Origin: Actinoalloteichus_B caeruleus
GTDB taxonomy: Bacteria; Actinomycetota; Actinomycetes; Mycobacteriales; Pseudonocardiaceae
Length of the DNA stretch: 64,000 nt
Assembly: GCF_000718005.1 (NCBI RefSeq)
Contig: NZ_JODV01000021.1
Reading direction: 5' to 3' (one strand)
Positions within the stretch are counted from its first letter, which is position 1. Each line of letters starts with the position of its first letter. Below the pieces are notes generated by a model that worked only from the letters and a program-made list of their open reading frames with translations, was not told the DNA's origin and ran no database searches. The position numbers and the translations under genes are program-made. Of the stretch, positions 1 through 7,929 are shown piece by piece.

Positions 1-297
1 ACGGCGGAGGTGGAGTCGGTGACTCCCCGGTCGGCCTCGGTGGAGACGACCTCGGCGTTGTACGTCCTGTTCTACCTGGGGGCGGGTGTGCCGGCGGTCG
101 GGGTGGGGGCGTTGGCGTTGTGGGTGCCGTTGGAGGGGGCGGTGCGGTTGTTCGCGGTGGTGAGCGGGGTGGTGTTGGTGGTGGGGGTGGTGGCTGACCT
201 GGTGTGGCGTGGTGGTTCGGAGGTGCGTGGCGGTGAGCGGGCGGTGGAGTGGTCGGCGCCGGTGGGGCGGGCCGTGTCGGTGGAGGAGGGGAGGTGA
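1..297 (+). CDS. C-terminal end of an MFS-type transporter (partial)
   Basis: The reading frame is already open at base 1, so this is the 3' end of a gene that begins outside the window. The visible 98 residues contain two hydrophobic helices, roughly residues 20-38 and 48-66, joined by a short loop and followed by a hydrophilic cytoplasmic tail of about 30 residues. The pattern A-x-Y-V-L-F-Y-L-G-A-G-V-P then a second helix is the usual helix 11-helix 12 end of drug-export MFS proteins. The substrate cannot be told from this fragment. It reads towards the PadR gene, with a 187-bp gap that shows no gene. Confidence 0.6.
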   Translation, partial: TAEVESVTPRSASVETTSALYVLFYLGAGVPAVGVGALALWVPLEGAVRLFAVVSGVVLVVGVVADLVWRGGSEVRGGERAVEWSAPVGRAVSVEEGR

Positions 298-484
298 GTG
301 GGATGCGGGCTCTGGTGATGCGGGTCAGGCGGTTCGTGGCGGAGTTGAACCGTTGTTACGAGGTGTCGCGGGGAAGGGATCCCTTCCGCGGGTCGTCGTA
401 GTGCCGGGTGGATCGGCGGCCTGGGTGGGTGGGGAGGGCGGCGTGTGCCTGCGTGCCGGTCCGGTGCGCGTCCGCTCTCCCGCC

Positions 485-1051
485 TCAGGGTGGGGTGGTG
501 TGGGTGTTGTCGTTGGTCATGGCGTAGGTGCCGGAGCGCAGTCGGTGCAGCAGTCCTTGGGTCCATTCGATGCCTCCGCGTGCGGTGTGTTCCCACAGGC
601 GGGGTAGTTCGCGGAGGTGTTCGGTGCCGGGGGCCGTGCCGAGTTCGGCGAGTTTGGCCTTCTCGGTGCGTTCGGTTTCCAGGGTGCGGAGTCTTTCGGT
701 GAGGAGGGTGATGGCTTCCTCGCGGGTGAGGGCGGGGAGCAGGGCGAGTGCGGCTCCGAGGGTGTCGGGTCGGTGTTCTGGTCGTCGGAGGGCGTCGCGG
801 AGCAGGCGGTGGAACTCCGTTTCTCCGCTGGTGGTGAGGGAGTAGTCGGTGCGTCCTGGGGTGTCTTTGGCGGGGGTGGCGATCATCAGCCCTTCCTTGG
901 CGAACTGCCTGAGGGCGTGGTAGAGGGAGCCCCATTTGATGTTGGCCCATTCTTCGGCGCCCCAGGCGACCAGTTCCGCTCGTACTCGGTAGCCGTGTGC
1001 TGTTCCGCATTGGCGTACTACGCCGAGTACGAGGAGTCGTGTCGCTGACAT
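485..1051 (-). CDS. PadR-family transcriptional regulator
   Basis: A 188-residue protein with the PadR winged-helix domain at residues 1-75: it starts SATRLLVLGVVRQCG, continues through HGYRVRAEL and IKWGSLYHALRQFAKEGL (recognition helix and wing), then TDYSLTTSGETEF. A helical C-terminal half, residues 95-175, is the usual dimerisation region. PadR proteins are repressors that bind palindromes in front of efflux or resistance genes and are released by a drug-like ligand. The gene is divergent from the UvrA-like ATPase, with a perfect palindrome between them at 1319-1334, so that ATPase is its likely target. The ATG at 1051 fits the family start exactly. Confidence 0.88.
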   Translation of the reverse strand: MSATRLLVLGVVRQCGTAHGYRVRAELVAWGAEEWANIKWGSLYHALRQFAKEGLMIATPAKDTPGRTDYSLTTSGETEFHRLLRDALRRPEHRPDTLGAALALLPALTREEAITLLTERLRTLETERTEKAKLAELGTAPGTEHLRELPRLWEHTARGGIEWTQGLLHRLRSGTYAMTNDNTHTTPP

Positions 1052-1421
1052 GCCGTTCCGCTCTGCCGTTGTTCGAGGCCGGGCTCAGGTTAGAGGTTGG
1101 GTGTCGTGGTGGGGGGTGGCCACCCGGGTGTGGTCGAGGGGTTGGCTGAGGGCGCTTGCCGCACCTCGTTCGAGGAGATGTTCGCCCACGAGTCCGTGGT
1201 CTCGGTTGACTTCCTGACCACGCGCGAGGAGGAGATCGTCTGCCAGGCCGGTGGGCTGGTGCGTGGCGGGGGTTTCGGCTGGTGTCGCGGTGGTGTGGTG
1301 GGTGGCCGCGGGGACGGGTACTCAAGTTTGAGTATGCTCTCGGGGTCGTGGTGACGCCGTGCGGGGACCTGCCCCGTGTGCGTGTTCGGCCGCGTTCCGA
1401 TCCCTGGTGGAGGAGTTTCCG
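1052..1421. promoter_or_regulatory. Divergent promoter region between PadR and UvrA-like genes
   Basis: A 370-bp gap without a convincing gene. It holds the perfect inverted repeat TACTCAA-GT-TTGAGTA at 1319-1334. The hexamer TATGCT at 1333-1338 fits a -10 box for the + strand gene and overlaps the right arm, the layout expected for repression. Nearer the PadR gene, AGGTTAG and AGGTTGG form an imperfect tandem repeat at about 1086-1099. Assignment of the palindrome as PadR operator is inference from position. Confidence 0.6.
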
Positions 1422-3947
1422 ATGACGATGTCCCATGCCCGTGACGTCCTGCCCGGCTCGGCCCGGGCGGTGTTGCCGGACACCCTGCGGGTGCGGGGGG
1501 CGCGGGTGCACAACCTGCGGGGGGTGGACCTCGACGTTCCGCACCGGGCGTTGGTGGTGTTCACCGGCGTGTCGGGGTCGGGGAAGTCCTCGTTGGCGTT
1601 CGACACGATCTACGCGGAGGCGCAACGGCGGCAGGTGCAGTCGATGTCGTCGTTCGCCCGGCAGTTCCTCGGTGAGATGAGTCGCCCGGACGTCGACCAG
1701 GTCGAGGGTCTGTGCTCGGCCGTCGCGGTGGATCAGCGGTCCTCGGCGTCGCGGAGTCCTCGGTCGACGGTGGGGACGGTGACCGAGGTGTACGACCTGA
1801 TGCGGGTGTTGTGGGGGCGGGTGGGGGTGCCGCACTGCCCGAGGTGTGGGGAGGGGCTTGGCCGGGGCGATCGGGGGTGGGCGTGTCCGGCGGGGCACGA
1901 GGTGGGGTCGGTGGAGGTGGCGGGGCGGGCGTTCTCGTTCAACCTGCCGTTCGGGCAGTGCCCGGACTGCGCGGGGGTGGGTGTGGTGTTGGCGGGGGAC
2001 GAGGGGTTGGTGGTGCCTGACCTGGAGTTGTCGGTGGTGGAGGGCGCGGTGGCTCCGTGGCGGGAGCGGTCGGCGGCGGGGTGTCGGGAGGCGGCGGTCG
2101 CGGTGGTGTCGGGGTGGGGGGTTCGGCCGGAGGCTCCGTGGCGGTCGTTGCCGCCGGGGTTGCGGGAGGTTCTGCTGCGGGGCCGTGAGGTGGCGGTGCC
2201 CGGGCGGTCGGAGGTGTTCACCGGGGTGCTGCCGTGGTTGGCCGAGCGGCAGCGGGCGGCGGCGGGGGGTTCCTTCCCGGGGCAGGTGTTCCTGCGTCCG
2301 GTGCCGTGCTCGTCCTGCGGGGGAGGGCGGTTGCGCGCCGAGCAGCGGGCGGTGCGGGTGGGTGGTCGGGGGATCACCGAGGTGAGCGCGTTGCCGGTCA
2401 CCGGGTGCCGGGAGTTCTTCGCGGGGTTGGAGTTGGCGGAGCGGGAGCGGGTACTGGTCGAGCAGGCGGTGGAGGAGATCCTGGAGCGGTTGTCGCGCCT
2501 GGTGGAGGTGGGGTTGGGGTATCTGACGCTGGACCGCCCCGCGCGGACCCTGTCGACGGGTGAGGCGCAGCGTGTCCGGTTGGCGGGCCAGGTGGGGACG
2601 CGGTTGTTCGGGTTGTTGTACGTGTTGGACGAGCCGACGGCCGGGTTGCACCCGCAGGACGTGGAGGAGTTGGTGGGGACGCTGCGGGCGTTGCGGGACC
2701 GGGGCAACTCGGTGGTGGTGGTGGAGCACGACGCGCGGGTGATCGAGGCCGCGGACTGGGTGGTCGAGTTGGGGCCGGCCGCCGGCGAGCACGGTGGTCG
2801 GTTGCTGTTCTCGGGGCCGGTGGAGGCGCTGCGGTCCTCGGAGGAGTCGGTGACGGGCGGGTACCTCGCGGGCCGGTGGGGGCGGGGGTTGCCGGAGCGG
2901 CGTCGGGCCTCGGAGCCGGGGCGGGAGCTGGTGGTGCGGGGGGCTGTCGAGCACAACCTGGGGGGAGTGGACGTGGCGTTCCCGCTGGGGTGCGTGGTGG
3001 CGGTGAGCGGGGTGTCGGGTGCGGGCAAGTCGACGTTGGTGGATCAGATCCTGTACCGGGTGATCGACCGGGCGTTGGGGGGCGATGCTCCCCCGCCGGG
3101 GGCGCACGAGCGGGTGGAGGGGGTGGAGTTGGTGGACCGGGTGATCCGGGTCGACCAGTCCCCGATCGGCCGGTCGGCGCGGTCGACCCCGGCGACCTAC
3201 ACCGGCGTGTTGGACGCGGTGCGGACGTTGTTCGCGCGGACCGAGCGGGCGCGGCGGTGCGGGTTCACCCCGGGCCGTTTCTCGTTCAACTCGCCGGGGG
3301 GCCGGTGCGAGGAGTGTTCGGGGGAGGGGGTGGTGCGGGTGGAGATGCACTTCCTGCCGGACGTGTTCCTGCCGTGCGCGGAGTGCGGGGGGAGCCGGTA
3401 TGACGCGGAGACGTTGTCGGTCACCTACCGGGGTCGCACGATCGCCGAGGTGCTGGCGATGACCGTGGAGGAGGCGGCCGAGTTCTTCCGGGAGGATCCG
3501 CCGGCGGTGCGCGGGCCCCTGCGGGTGCTGTGCGAGGTGGGGTTGGGGTATCTGCGGTTGGGGCAGGCGGGGACGACGTTGTCGGGTGGGGAGGCGCAGC
3601 GCGTGAAGCTCGCCGCCGAGCTGCACCGCCGGGCCGGCCGGCACACCGTGTACGTGTTGGACGAGCCGACGACCGGGTTGCACGCGCGGGACGTGGAGCG
3701 GCTGGTCGGGGTGTTGCACCGGTTGGTCGACCGGGGGCACACGGCGGTGGTGGTCTCGCACAGCATGGATGTGGTGCGGGCGGCGGACTGGGTGATCGAC
3801 CTCGGCCCGGGTGGCGGTCGGGACGGCGGTCGGGTGGTGGCGGTGGGCACCCCGGAGGAGGTGGCGGCCGGTCGGGGGCACACTGCCCGGCACCTGCGGC
3901 GCGCGCTGGGGAAGGACGGAGTGTCGGGGGAAATTGGGGTGCGGTGA
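1422..3947 (+). CDS. UvrA-like ABC ATPase, short class lacking the UvrB-binding domain
   Basis: An 841-residue excinuclease-A relative. Two ABC halves are complete: Walker A GVSGSGKSS (49-57) and GVSGAGKST (530-538), signatures LSTGEAQ (377) and LSGGEAQ (720), Walker B VLDEPTAGLH and VLDEPTTGLH. Zinc-binding pairs are CPRC (139-142), CPDC (180-183), CSSC (297) and CEEC/CAEC (629-655). Between CPRC and the SFNLPFGQCPDC motif only about 35 residues remain, whereas housekeeping UvrA carries a UvrB-binding domain of about 100 residues there. This is the UvrA2/DrrC-like class, often linked to tolerance of DNA-binding drugs. The ATG at 1422 is chosen because GGTGGAGGAG precedes it; an upstream in-frame extension to 1359 is unlikely. 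The next gene starts 29 bp later. Confidence 0.87.
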   Translation: MTMSHARDVLPGSARAVLPDTLRVRGARVHNLRGVDLDVPHRALVVFTGVSGSGKSSLAFDTIYAEAQRRQVQSMSSFARQFLGEMSRPDVDQVEGLCSAVAVDQRSSASRSPRSTVGTVTEVYDLMRVLWGRVGVPHCPRCGEGLGRGDRGWACPAGHEVGSVEVAGRAFSFNLPFGQCPDCAGVGVVLAGDEGLVVPDLELSVVEGAVAPWRERSAAGCREAAVAVVSGWGVRPEAPWRSLPPGLREVLLRGREVAVPGRSEVFTGVLPWLAERQRAAAGGSFPGQVFLRPVPCSSCGGGRLRAEQRAVRVGGRGITEVSALPVTGCREFFAGLELAERERVLVEQAVEEILERLSRLVEVGLGYLTLDRPARTLSTGEAQRVRLAGQVGTRLFGLLYVLDEPTAGLHPQDVEELVGTLRALRDRGNSVVVVEHDARVIEAADWVVELGPAAGEHGGRLLFSGPVEALRSSEESVTGGYLAGRWGRGLPERRRASEPGRELVVRGAVEHNLGGVDVAFPLGCVVAVSGVSGAGKSTLVDQILYRVIDRALGGDAPPPGAHERVEGVELVDRVIRVDQSPIGRSARSTPATYTGVLDAVRTLFARTERARRCGFTPGRFSFNSPGGRCEECSGEGVVRVEMHFLPDVFLPCAECGGSRYDAETLSVTYRGRTIAEVLAMTVEEAAEFFREDPPAVRGPLRVLCEVGLGYLRLGQAGTTLSGGEAQRVKLAAELHRRAGRHTVYVLDEPTTGLHARDVERLVGVLHRLVDRGHTAVVVSHSMDVVRAADWVIDLGPGGGRDGGRVVAVGTPEEVAAGRGHTARHLRRALGKDGVSGEIGVR

Positions 3948-3976
3948 CCGGGAGGTCGTGTCTACGGTCACCCGCC

Positions 3977-4927
3977 GTGGTGAGCGGTGGTTCCCTGCCC
4001 GAGGCGACGACGGTGGCGCGGTTCGAGGCGGTGGTCGAGGACGAGGCGCGGTTGCGGCCCGGGGTGGTGGAGCTGTGCCGCCGGTTGGGGATCGGGGGTG
4101 AGCTGGTCCGGTTCGCCGACGGGTCCTTGCCGGTGTACGCGGTCGGGGAGGACCTGGTGCTCAAGCTGTACCCCCCGGTCCACGCCGGGGAGGCGGCGGT
4201 GGAGGCCGGGGTCCTTGACCTGGTGGCGGGGCGGCTGCCGGTGGCGACTCCCCGGGTGCTTCAGGTGGGAGTCCGTGACGGGTGGGCGTACGTGCTGATG
4301 AGCCGGTTGCGGGGCCGGCCGCTGGGTGAGGTGTGGCCAGCGCTGTCCCCGGCGGAACGCCGGTCGGTGGCCGCTCGGGTCGGGGGTGCGCTGGCCGCCC
4401 TGCACGAGGTGGACCACCGAGGTCTGGACGTGCTGGGCCCGCCTTGCTGGGAGGAGTTCCTCGCCGCCCAGCGGGCGGGTTGCGTGCGGCGGCAGCGGTC
4501 TCGGGGGCTGCCGGAGGCCTGGGTGGAGCAGATCCCGGACTTCCTGGACGCGACTCCGGTGCCGGCGGGGCGGCCGGTGCTGCTGCACACCGAGGTGATG
4601 GCCGAGCACGTGCTGGTCCGCCCGGGGGCGGCGGGCTGGGAGGTGTCGGGGTTGTTCGATTTCGAACCGGCGATGCGGGGAGCCGCGGAGTACGAGTTCG
4701 CCGCGGTGGGGCTGTTCCTGACCCGGGGAGATGCGGGGGCGTTGGCGGCGTTGCTGGCCGGGTACGGGCTGGACCGGGCGGCGGTCGGGCCGGTGTTGTC
4801 CCGCCGGTTCCTGGCCTACGCGTTGCTGCACGTCTACAGCGACCTGAGCACCTACCTGCGGTTGTTGCCTGCTCCGGAGGAGCCGACCTTGGCCTCGGTG
4901 GCCGACCGGTGGTTCGGGGTGGACTGA
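3977..4927 (+). CDS. Aminoglycoside-phosphotransferase-fold protein
   Basis: A 316-residue kinase-fold protein. The nucleotide-binding lysine is in LVLKLY (K63); the catalytic loop reads HTEVMAEHVLV (204-214), where Glu replaces the usual catalytic Asp of H-x-D; the metal-binding DFE is at 228-230 followed by PAMRGAAEYEFAAVG. This version of the loop is a recognised subfamily of hygromycin-phosphotransferase-like proteins whose substrates are mostly unknown. It may modify a small alcohol-bearing drug. It lies just behind the UvrA-like gene and may share its transcript, although TACGGT at 3963-3968, 8 nt before the GTG, could be an own -10 box for a leaderless transcript. GTG at 3980 is an alternative start. 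Confidence 0.75.
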   Translation: MVSGGSLPEATTVARFEAVVEDEARLRPGVVELCRRLGIGGELVRFADGSLPVYAVGEDLVLKLYPPVHAGEAAVEAGVLDLVAGRLPVATPRVLQVGVRDGWAYVLMSRLRGRPLGEVWPALSPAERRSVAARVGGALAALHEVDHRGLDVLGPPCWEEFLAAQRAGCVRRQRSRGLPEAWVEQIPDFLDATPVPAGRPVLLHTEVMAEHVLVRPGAAGWEVSGLFDFEPAMRGAAEYEFAAVGLFLTRGDAGALAALLAGYGLDRAAVGPVLSRRFLAYALLHVYSDLSTYLRLLPAPEEPTLASVADRWFGVD

Positions 4928-4958
4928 CCCGGCACCCCGGTCGACGCGGGATGCCGGG
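4928..4958. terminator. Hairpin after the phosphotransferase gene
   Basis: CCCGGCA (4928-4934) pairs with TGCCGGG (4952-4958), beginning directly after the stop codon and lying between two convergent genes. No U-tract follows, as is common in high-GC genomes. It could serve both directions. Confidence 0.5.
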
Positions 4959-5072
4959 ACGTCCGGTTCGACCACATCGGGCCTGGCCGGGGCCCGTCCT
5001 GGCGGGGTGGTGTTCGGTCGGGGAGCCGAGGCGGGGCGGCACGCGGTTCCGGTGGTGGTGTCGCGGTGGGGT

Positions 5073-5798
5073 TCAGCGTCCGAAGTGGGCGCCTCCGTTG
5101 ACGTGGAGCACCTGGCCGGTGAGGTGAGCTGCTCCGGGGGAGGCGAGGAATGCGCAGGTGGCGGCGATGTCGTCGGGTGCGCCGGCGCGGCCGGTGGCGG
5201 TGCGGGAGATCAGGGTGGCCCGTCGCTGGTCGCTGAGCCGGCCCCGGAAGAACTCGGTGTCCTCGATCAGTCCGGGGGAGACGAGGTTGGCGGTGATGCC
5301 GCGGGGCCCGAGGCGGGTGGCGACGTCGATGGTCCAGGCTTCCAGGGCTGCTTTGGAGGCTCCGTAGGAGCCGGCTCCGGTGCGGGCCGCGATCGACCCG
5401 ACCATGATGACGCGGCCGTCGTCGGCGAGTCGCGGGGTGAGCGCGGTGGTGACCAGCACGGCGGAGAGCACGTTGGCCGCGAGGTTGGCCCGCCATTCCC
5501 GCGCCAGTCCGGTGAGGTCGTCCTTGTCGTGGGCGGGCAGGTCGAAGCCGACGTTGCCGCCGGCGTTGTTGATCAGGACGTCGACCCGGTCGGGCAGGGC
5601 GGGCAGGGCGGCGGTCACCGCGTCGGGGTCGCTGGCGTCGAAGGCGACCGCCCGGGCTCCGAGGGTGTTCGCGGCCTCGGTGAGCACGGCGGTTCGGCGT
5701 CCGGTGATGGTGACCGAGTCGCCCTGGGAGGCGAATCGGGCCGCCACGGCGAGTCCGATACCGGTACCGCCGCCGGTGACCACGATGTTGCGCACCAC
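5073..5798 (-). CDS. SDR-family NAD(P)-dependent oxidoreductase
   Basis: A 241-residue classical short-chain dehydrogenase. The Rossmann motif TGGGTGIG is at residues 8-15, the NNAG motif at about 77-80, the catalytic Ser in MVGSIAARTGAGSYGASKAAL (S136 and Y-x-x-x-K at about 144-148) and the PG motif in VSPGLIEDT. The C-terminus LTGQVLHVNGGAHFG is typical of FabG-like reductases. The substrate is not evident. The GTG start at 5798 has GGAG five bases upstream. It is divergent from a MarR regulator with only 29 bp between the start codons, which contain a palindrome, so repression by that regulator is likely. Confidence 0.85.
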   Translation of the reverse strand: MVRNIVVTGGGTGIGLAVAARFASQGDSVTITGRRTAVLTEAANTLGARAVAFDASDPDAVTAALPALPDRVDVLINNAGGNVGFDLPAHDKDDLTGLAREWRANLAANVLSAVLVTTALTPRLADDGRVIMVGSIAARTGAGSYGASKAALEAWTIDVATRLGPRGITANLVSPGLIEDTEFFRGRLSDQRRATLISRTATGRAGAPDDIAATCAFLASPGAAHLTGQVLHVNGGAHFGR

Positions 5799-5807
5799 AC
5801 AAACTCC

Positions 5808-5821
5808 TTTAGGTCTAAACT
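5808..5821. promoter_or_regulatory. Palindrome and -10 box between SDR and MarR genes
   Basis: TTTAG-GT-CTAAA (5808-5819) is a perfect inverted repeat in the 29-bp gap. TAAACT (5816-5821) overlaps it and lies six bases before the GTG of the MarR gene, so it can act as a -10 box for a leaderless transcript. This fits an autoregulated MarR operator; function is inferred from position. Confidence 0.6.
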
Positions 5822-5827
5822 AGTGGG

Positions 5828-6454
5828 GTGGCTGACCGTACTCCCGAACACGACACCACCGCAACCAGCGCCGGACCGGCACGGGACGACTCGGGCGGCG
5901 AGGGACCCGCGTCCGGCGTGGACGCCGACGACACCGGACGAGCGGTCGACGAGGTCGACCTGATCGTCCGGGCGTGGCGGCGGGAACGCCCCGGCGCGCC
6001 GGTGGGCTCCATCGGCGTGATCACCAGGATCTGGCGGGTCGCGAAGCTGTTGGACGACGAGCGGCGGCGCACCATGGCCAGGCTCGGCATGGACGCCGCC
6101 ACCCGGGACCTGTTGAGCACTCTGCGTCGGGCGGGGTCGCCCTACCAGCTGGCGCCCTCGGAGATCGCGCGGCGCGCGCTGGTCAGTCCGGGTGCGGTGT
6201 CCCAGCGGGTGGCCCGCGCGGAGGCGGCGGGGCTGGTGCGGCGCCGGCGGGAGGGGCCGGACGGGCGGGCGGTGCTGGTCGAGCTCACCTCGGAGGGGCA
6301 CGAGGTGATCGGGGGCACGGTTGACGAACTGCTGCGTCACGAGGAGTCGTTGCTCTCCGGGCTCACTGACCAGCAGCGGGAGCACCTCGCCGACCTGCTC
6401 CGCGTCCTGCTCGCCGACCTCACCGGCCGTTTCGGTCCCGGCGGTGCGGGGTGA
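5828..6454 (+). CDS. MarR-family transcriptional regulator
   Basis: A 208-residue protein. The first 40 residues are acidic, low-complexity and probably disordered. The winged helix follows at about residues 85-150: LGMDAATRDLLSTLRRAGSPYQLAPSEIARRALVSPGAVSQRVARAEAAGLVRRRREGPDGRAVLVELT, written here in part as landmarks (LSPSEIARRA-type helix, SPGAVSQRV recognition helix, DGRAV wing). MarR proteins are dimeric repressors of neighbouring enzymes or exporters. Its target is probably the divergent SDR gene. No Shine-Dalgarno sequence precedes the GTG; a -10-like hexamer sits six bases before it, so the mRNA is probably leaderless. Confidence 0.83.
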   Translation: MADRTPEHDTTATSAGPARDDSGGEGPASGVDADDTGRAVDEVDLIVRAWRRERPGAPVGSIGVITRIWRVAKLLDDERRRTMARLGMDAATRDLLSTLRRAGSPYQLAPSEIARRALVSPGAVSQRVARAEAAGLVRRRREGPDGRAVLVELTSEGHEVIGGTVDELLRHEESLLSGLTDQQREHLADLLRVLLADLTGRFGPGGAG

Positions 6455-6485
6455 GCCGGCGGGTGGCCCGGGGATTCCCGCCGGC
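6455..6485. terminator. Bidirectional hairpin between MarR and DGQHR genes
   Basis: GCCGGCGGG (6455-6463) and CCCGCCGGC (6477-6485) are perfect 9-bp arms with a 13-nt loop. The hairpin fills the gap between two convergent stop codons, so it can stop both transcripts. Confidence 0.65.
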
Positions 6486-6493
6486 CCGGTGCC

Positions 6494-7738
6494 CTACAGG
6501 CCCGAGGGGCGGGTGCGGTACCAGCCGGAGATCACCCGCACCAGGTGGGCCAGGTTCTGGGTGCGCATCACCGGGGAGAATGCGTTGACCTCGAAGTCGG
6601 CGCTGGCCTCGGTGCCGCGCCAGATGCTGGTGGCCGACACCGGGGCGTTCATGTGCGGGTCCAGCGCGGTGAAGAAGGTGGTGACCTCCTCGTCGTTCGC
6701 CTCGTGCTCCTCGATGAGGGTGTGGTGGACGCCGGCGAGGACGCGCAGCATGCCGACGTGGCCCAGCAGCGACTGCGATCGCAGGTCGAGTGGGGTGAGG
6801 GTCCCTTCGGCCACGGCGCCGAGGTCCTTGAACCCGTCGGTCAGGCAGTCCAGGAAGCCGTGCACCAGCTCGACGAGGCTTTCGTCGGCGAGTTCGCGTT
6901 CGCGCTGCTTCCCGATGCGGCCCGCGACGCCGACGGCGACACCCCGGGTCAGGTCCGCCACGTGCTCGGCGCCCATGAGGTTGGGGTTCTTCCTGGTCAT
7001 CCTGTCCTGTTCGAGATCCACCTTCCCTGTGAGGAGCGCGTGGTTCACGACACGGTCGAGGATTCGGTTGGCCACCTTGCTGCTGTCGAAACGAGCCCGC
7101 AGTGCGCTGGGGATTCCCTTGGCGTTGTCCGCGACGTCGACGAACATCTGCCGCGCGAGCACAGTGCTGGGTTCGACGTCAATGTCGACGCCGATGGATT
7201 CCGATTCGAGTCGGTCCAACTGGACGCGGAGTTTCTGGCGGGTGTTCTCGAGGGTGGCGAGCGTGTCCTTCCGGGTGGTGCGTCCGATCTCCCGGTCGAT
7301 CTTCCTGATCTCGTCCCCGAGGCCCTTGATTCCCAGGTGCACTCCCAGGATTCGGTGTTGGCCGTCGATGGTCGACAGCGGGGAGAGCGCCCCTGTCGCC
7401 CAGGGGATGGTCAGGTACCCGATGTGGCCGTTGGTTCCCGCTGCCTCCTCGAAGGAGCAGCCGCCGTTGTCCCGGGCGAGCAGCGTGGGAGCCACCCAGG
7501 TCTCCTGCTGGCGGATGTCGTCACCGAACGCCTTCGCGTGGCGGCTGTCCACCTTGCGGTTGTCCGGGTCGGGTTCATCCGGGTTGGGAGTGGTCAGGAT
7601 GACGTCCAGACTGGTCAGGGGAATTCGCGTGGAGTGGACCGTGCGGCCGCCCTGCGGGGATCGTTGGGCGACGAACGTGCTTTCACGGCGGGGTCCGCTG
7701 ATTCGGTCGGGTTCGATTTCCCTGGTTCCGCCTGGTAT
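6494..7738 (-). CDS. DGQHR-domain protein (DndB-like), start codon not canonical
   Basis: The protein has the DGQHR motif in LSTIDGQHRILG (residues 63-67 counted from the GTG at 7552), the mark of the DndB family that in phosphorothioation systems controls DNA sulfur modification. No dndA/C/D/E or restriction genes are in the window, so it is an orphan here. The GTG at 7552 would remove the conserved first strand of the family. The frame stays open and protein-like up to a stop at 7775-7777 (for example TFVAQRSPQGGRTVHSTRIP just upstream), yet contains no ATG, GTG or TTG. An ATA at 7736-7738 stands where a start would fit, behind GGGGG. Either a rare start is used or the start has mutated. 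Coordinates include this extension. Confidence 0.6.
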   Translation of the reverse strand: MPGGTREIEPDRISGPRRESTFVAQRSPQGGRTVHSTRIPLTSLDVILTTPNPDEPDPDNRKVDSRHAKAFGDDIRQQETWVAPTLLARDNGGCSFEEAAGTNGHIGYLTIPWATGALSPLSTIDGQHRILGVHLGIKGLGDEIRKIDREIGRTTRKDTLATLENTRQKLRVQLDRLESESIGVDIDVEPSTVLARQMFVDVADNAKGIPSALRARFDSSKVANRILDRVVNHALLTGKVDLEQDRMTRKNPNLMGAEHVADLTRGVAVGVAGRIGKQRERELADESLVELVHGFLDCLTDGFKDLGAVAEGTLTPLDLRSQSLLGHVGMLRVLAGVHHTLIEEHEANDEEVTTFFTALDPHMNAPVSATSIWRGTEASADFEVNAFSPVMRTQNLAHLVRVISGWYRTRPSGL

Positions 7739-7800
7739 GTCCCATGCCCCCGGTGGGGGTGGATTGGCGGACGATCAACCTACCGCAGGGGGAGGGGCGG

Positions 7801-7851
7801 GGAACAACCCCTGCCCGCGTGGAGCGGGTACCTCAGGAAGTGACTGGTCAC
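7801..7851. promoter_or_regulatory. Hairpin and palindrome upstream of the DGQHR gene
   Basis: CCCGC-GTGGA-GCGGG (7814-7828) follows ACAACCCCTG and may end transcription of the TetR gene. Beside it, GTGAC-TG-GTCAC (7840-7851) is a perfect short palindrome that could be a regulator site. On the minus strand TAGGTT (7782-7777) is a candidate -10 box for the DGQHR gene, with TTGTTC 19 bp upstream. Confidence 0.4.
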
Positions 7852-7929
7852 TCAACTGTCGCGGTATTCCGTCAGTGGCCACCGGGTGGTGAGCCGTGGG
7901 GTCGAGGTCTTCTCCCCGGGCCGACGGTC

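Noticed and set aside
1097..1354. Possible 85-residue gene between PadR and the UvrA-like gene
   Set aside because: It would run through the promoter palindrome and -10 box; no recognisable domain and no ribosome binding site.
72..3971. Very long open frame on the minus strand opposite the PadR and UvrA-like genes
   Set aside because: Low-complexity Arg/Pro/His-rich translation, shadow of the true genes caused by G/C-ending codons; no start site or known domain.
7801..7831. Resemblance to an actinobacterial type I-E CRISPR repeat (ACAACCCC next to a GCGGG hairpin)
   Set aside because: Only one copy, imperfect stem, no second repeat at a spacer distance and no cas genes. Treated as a hairpin.
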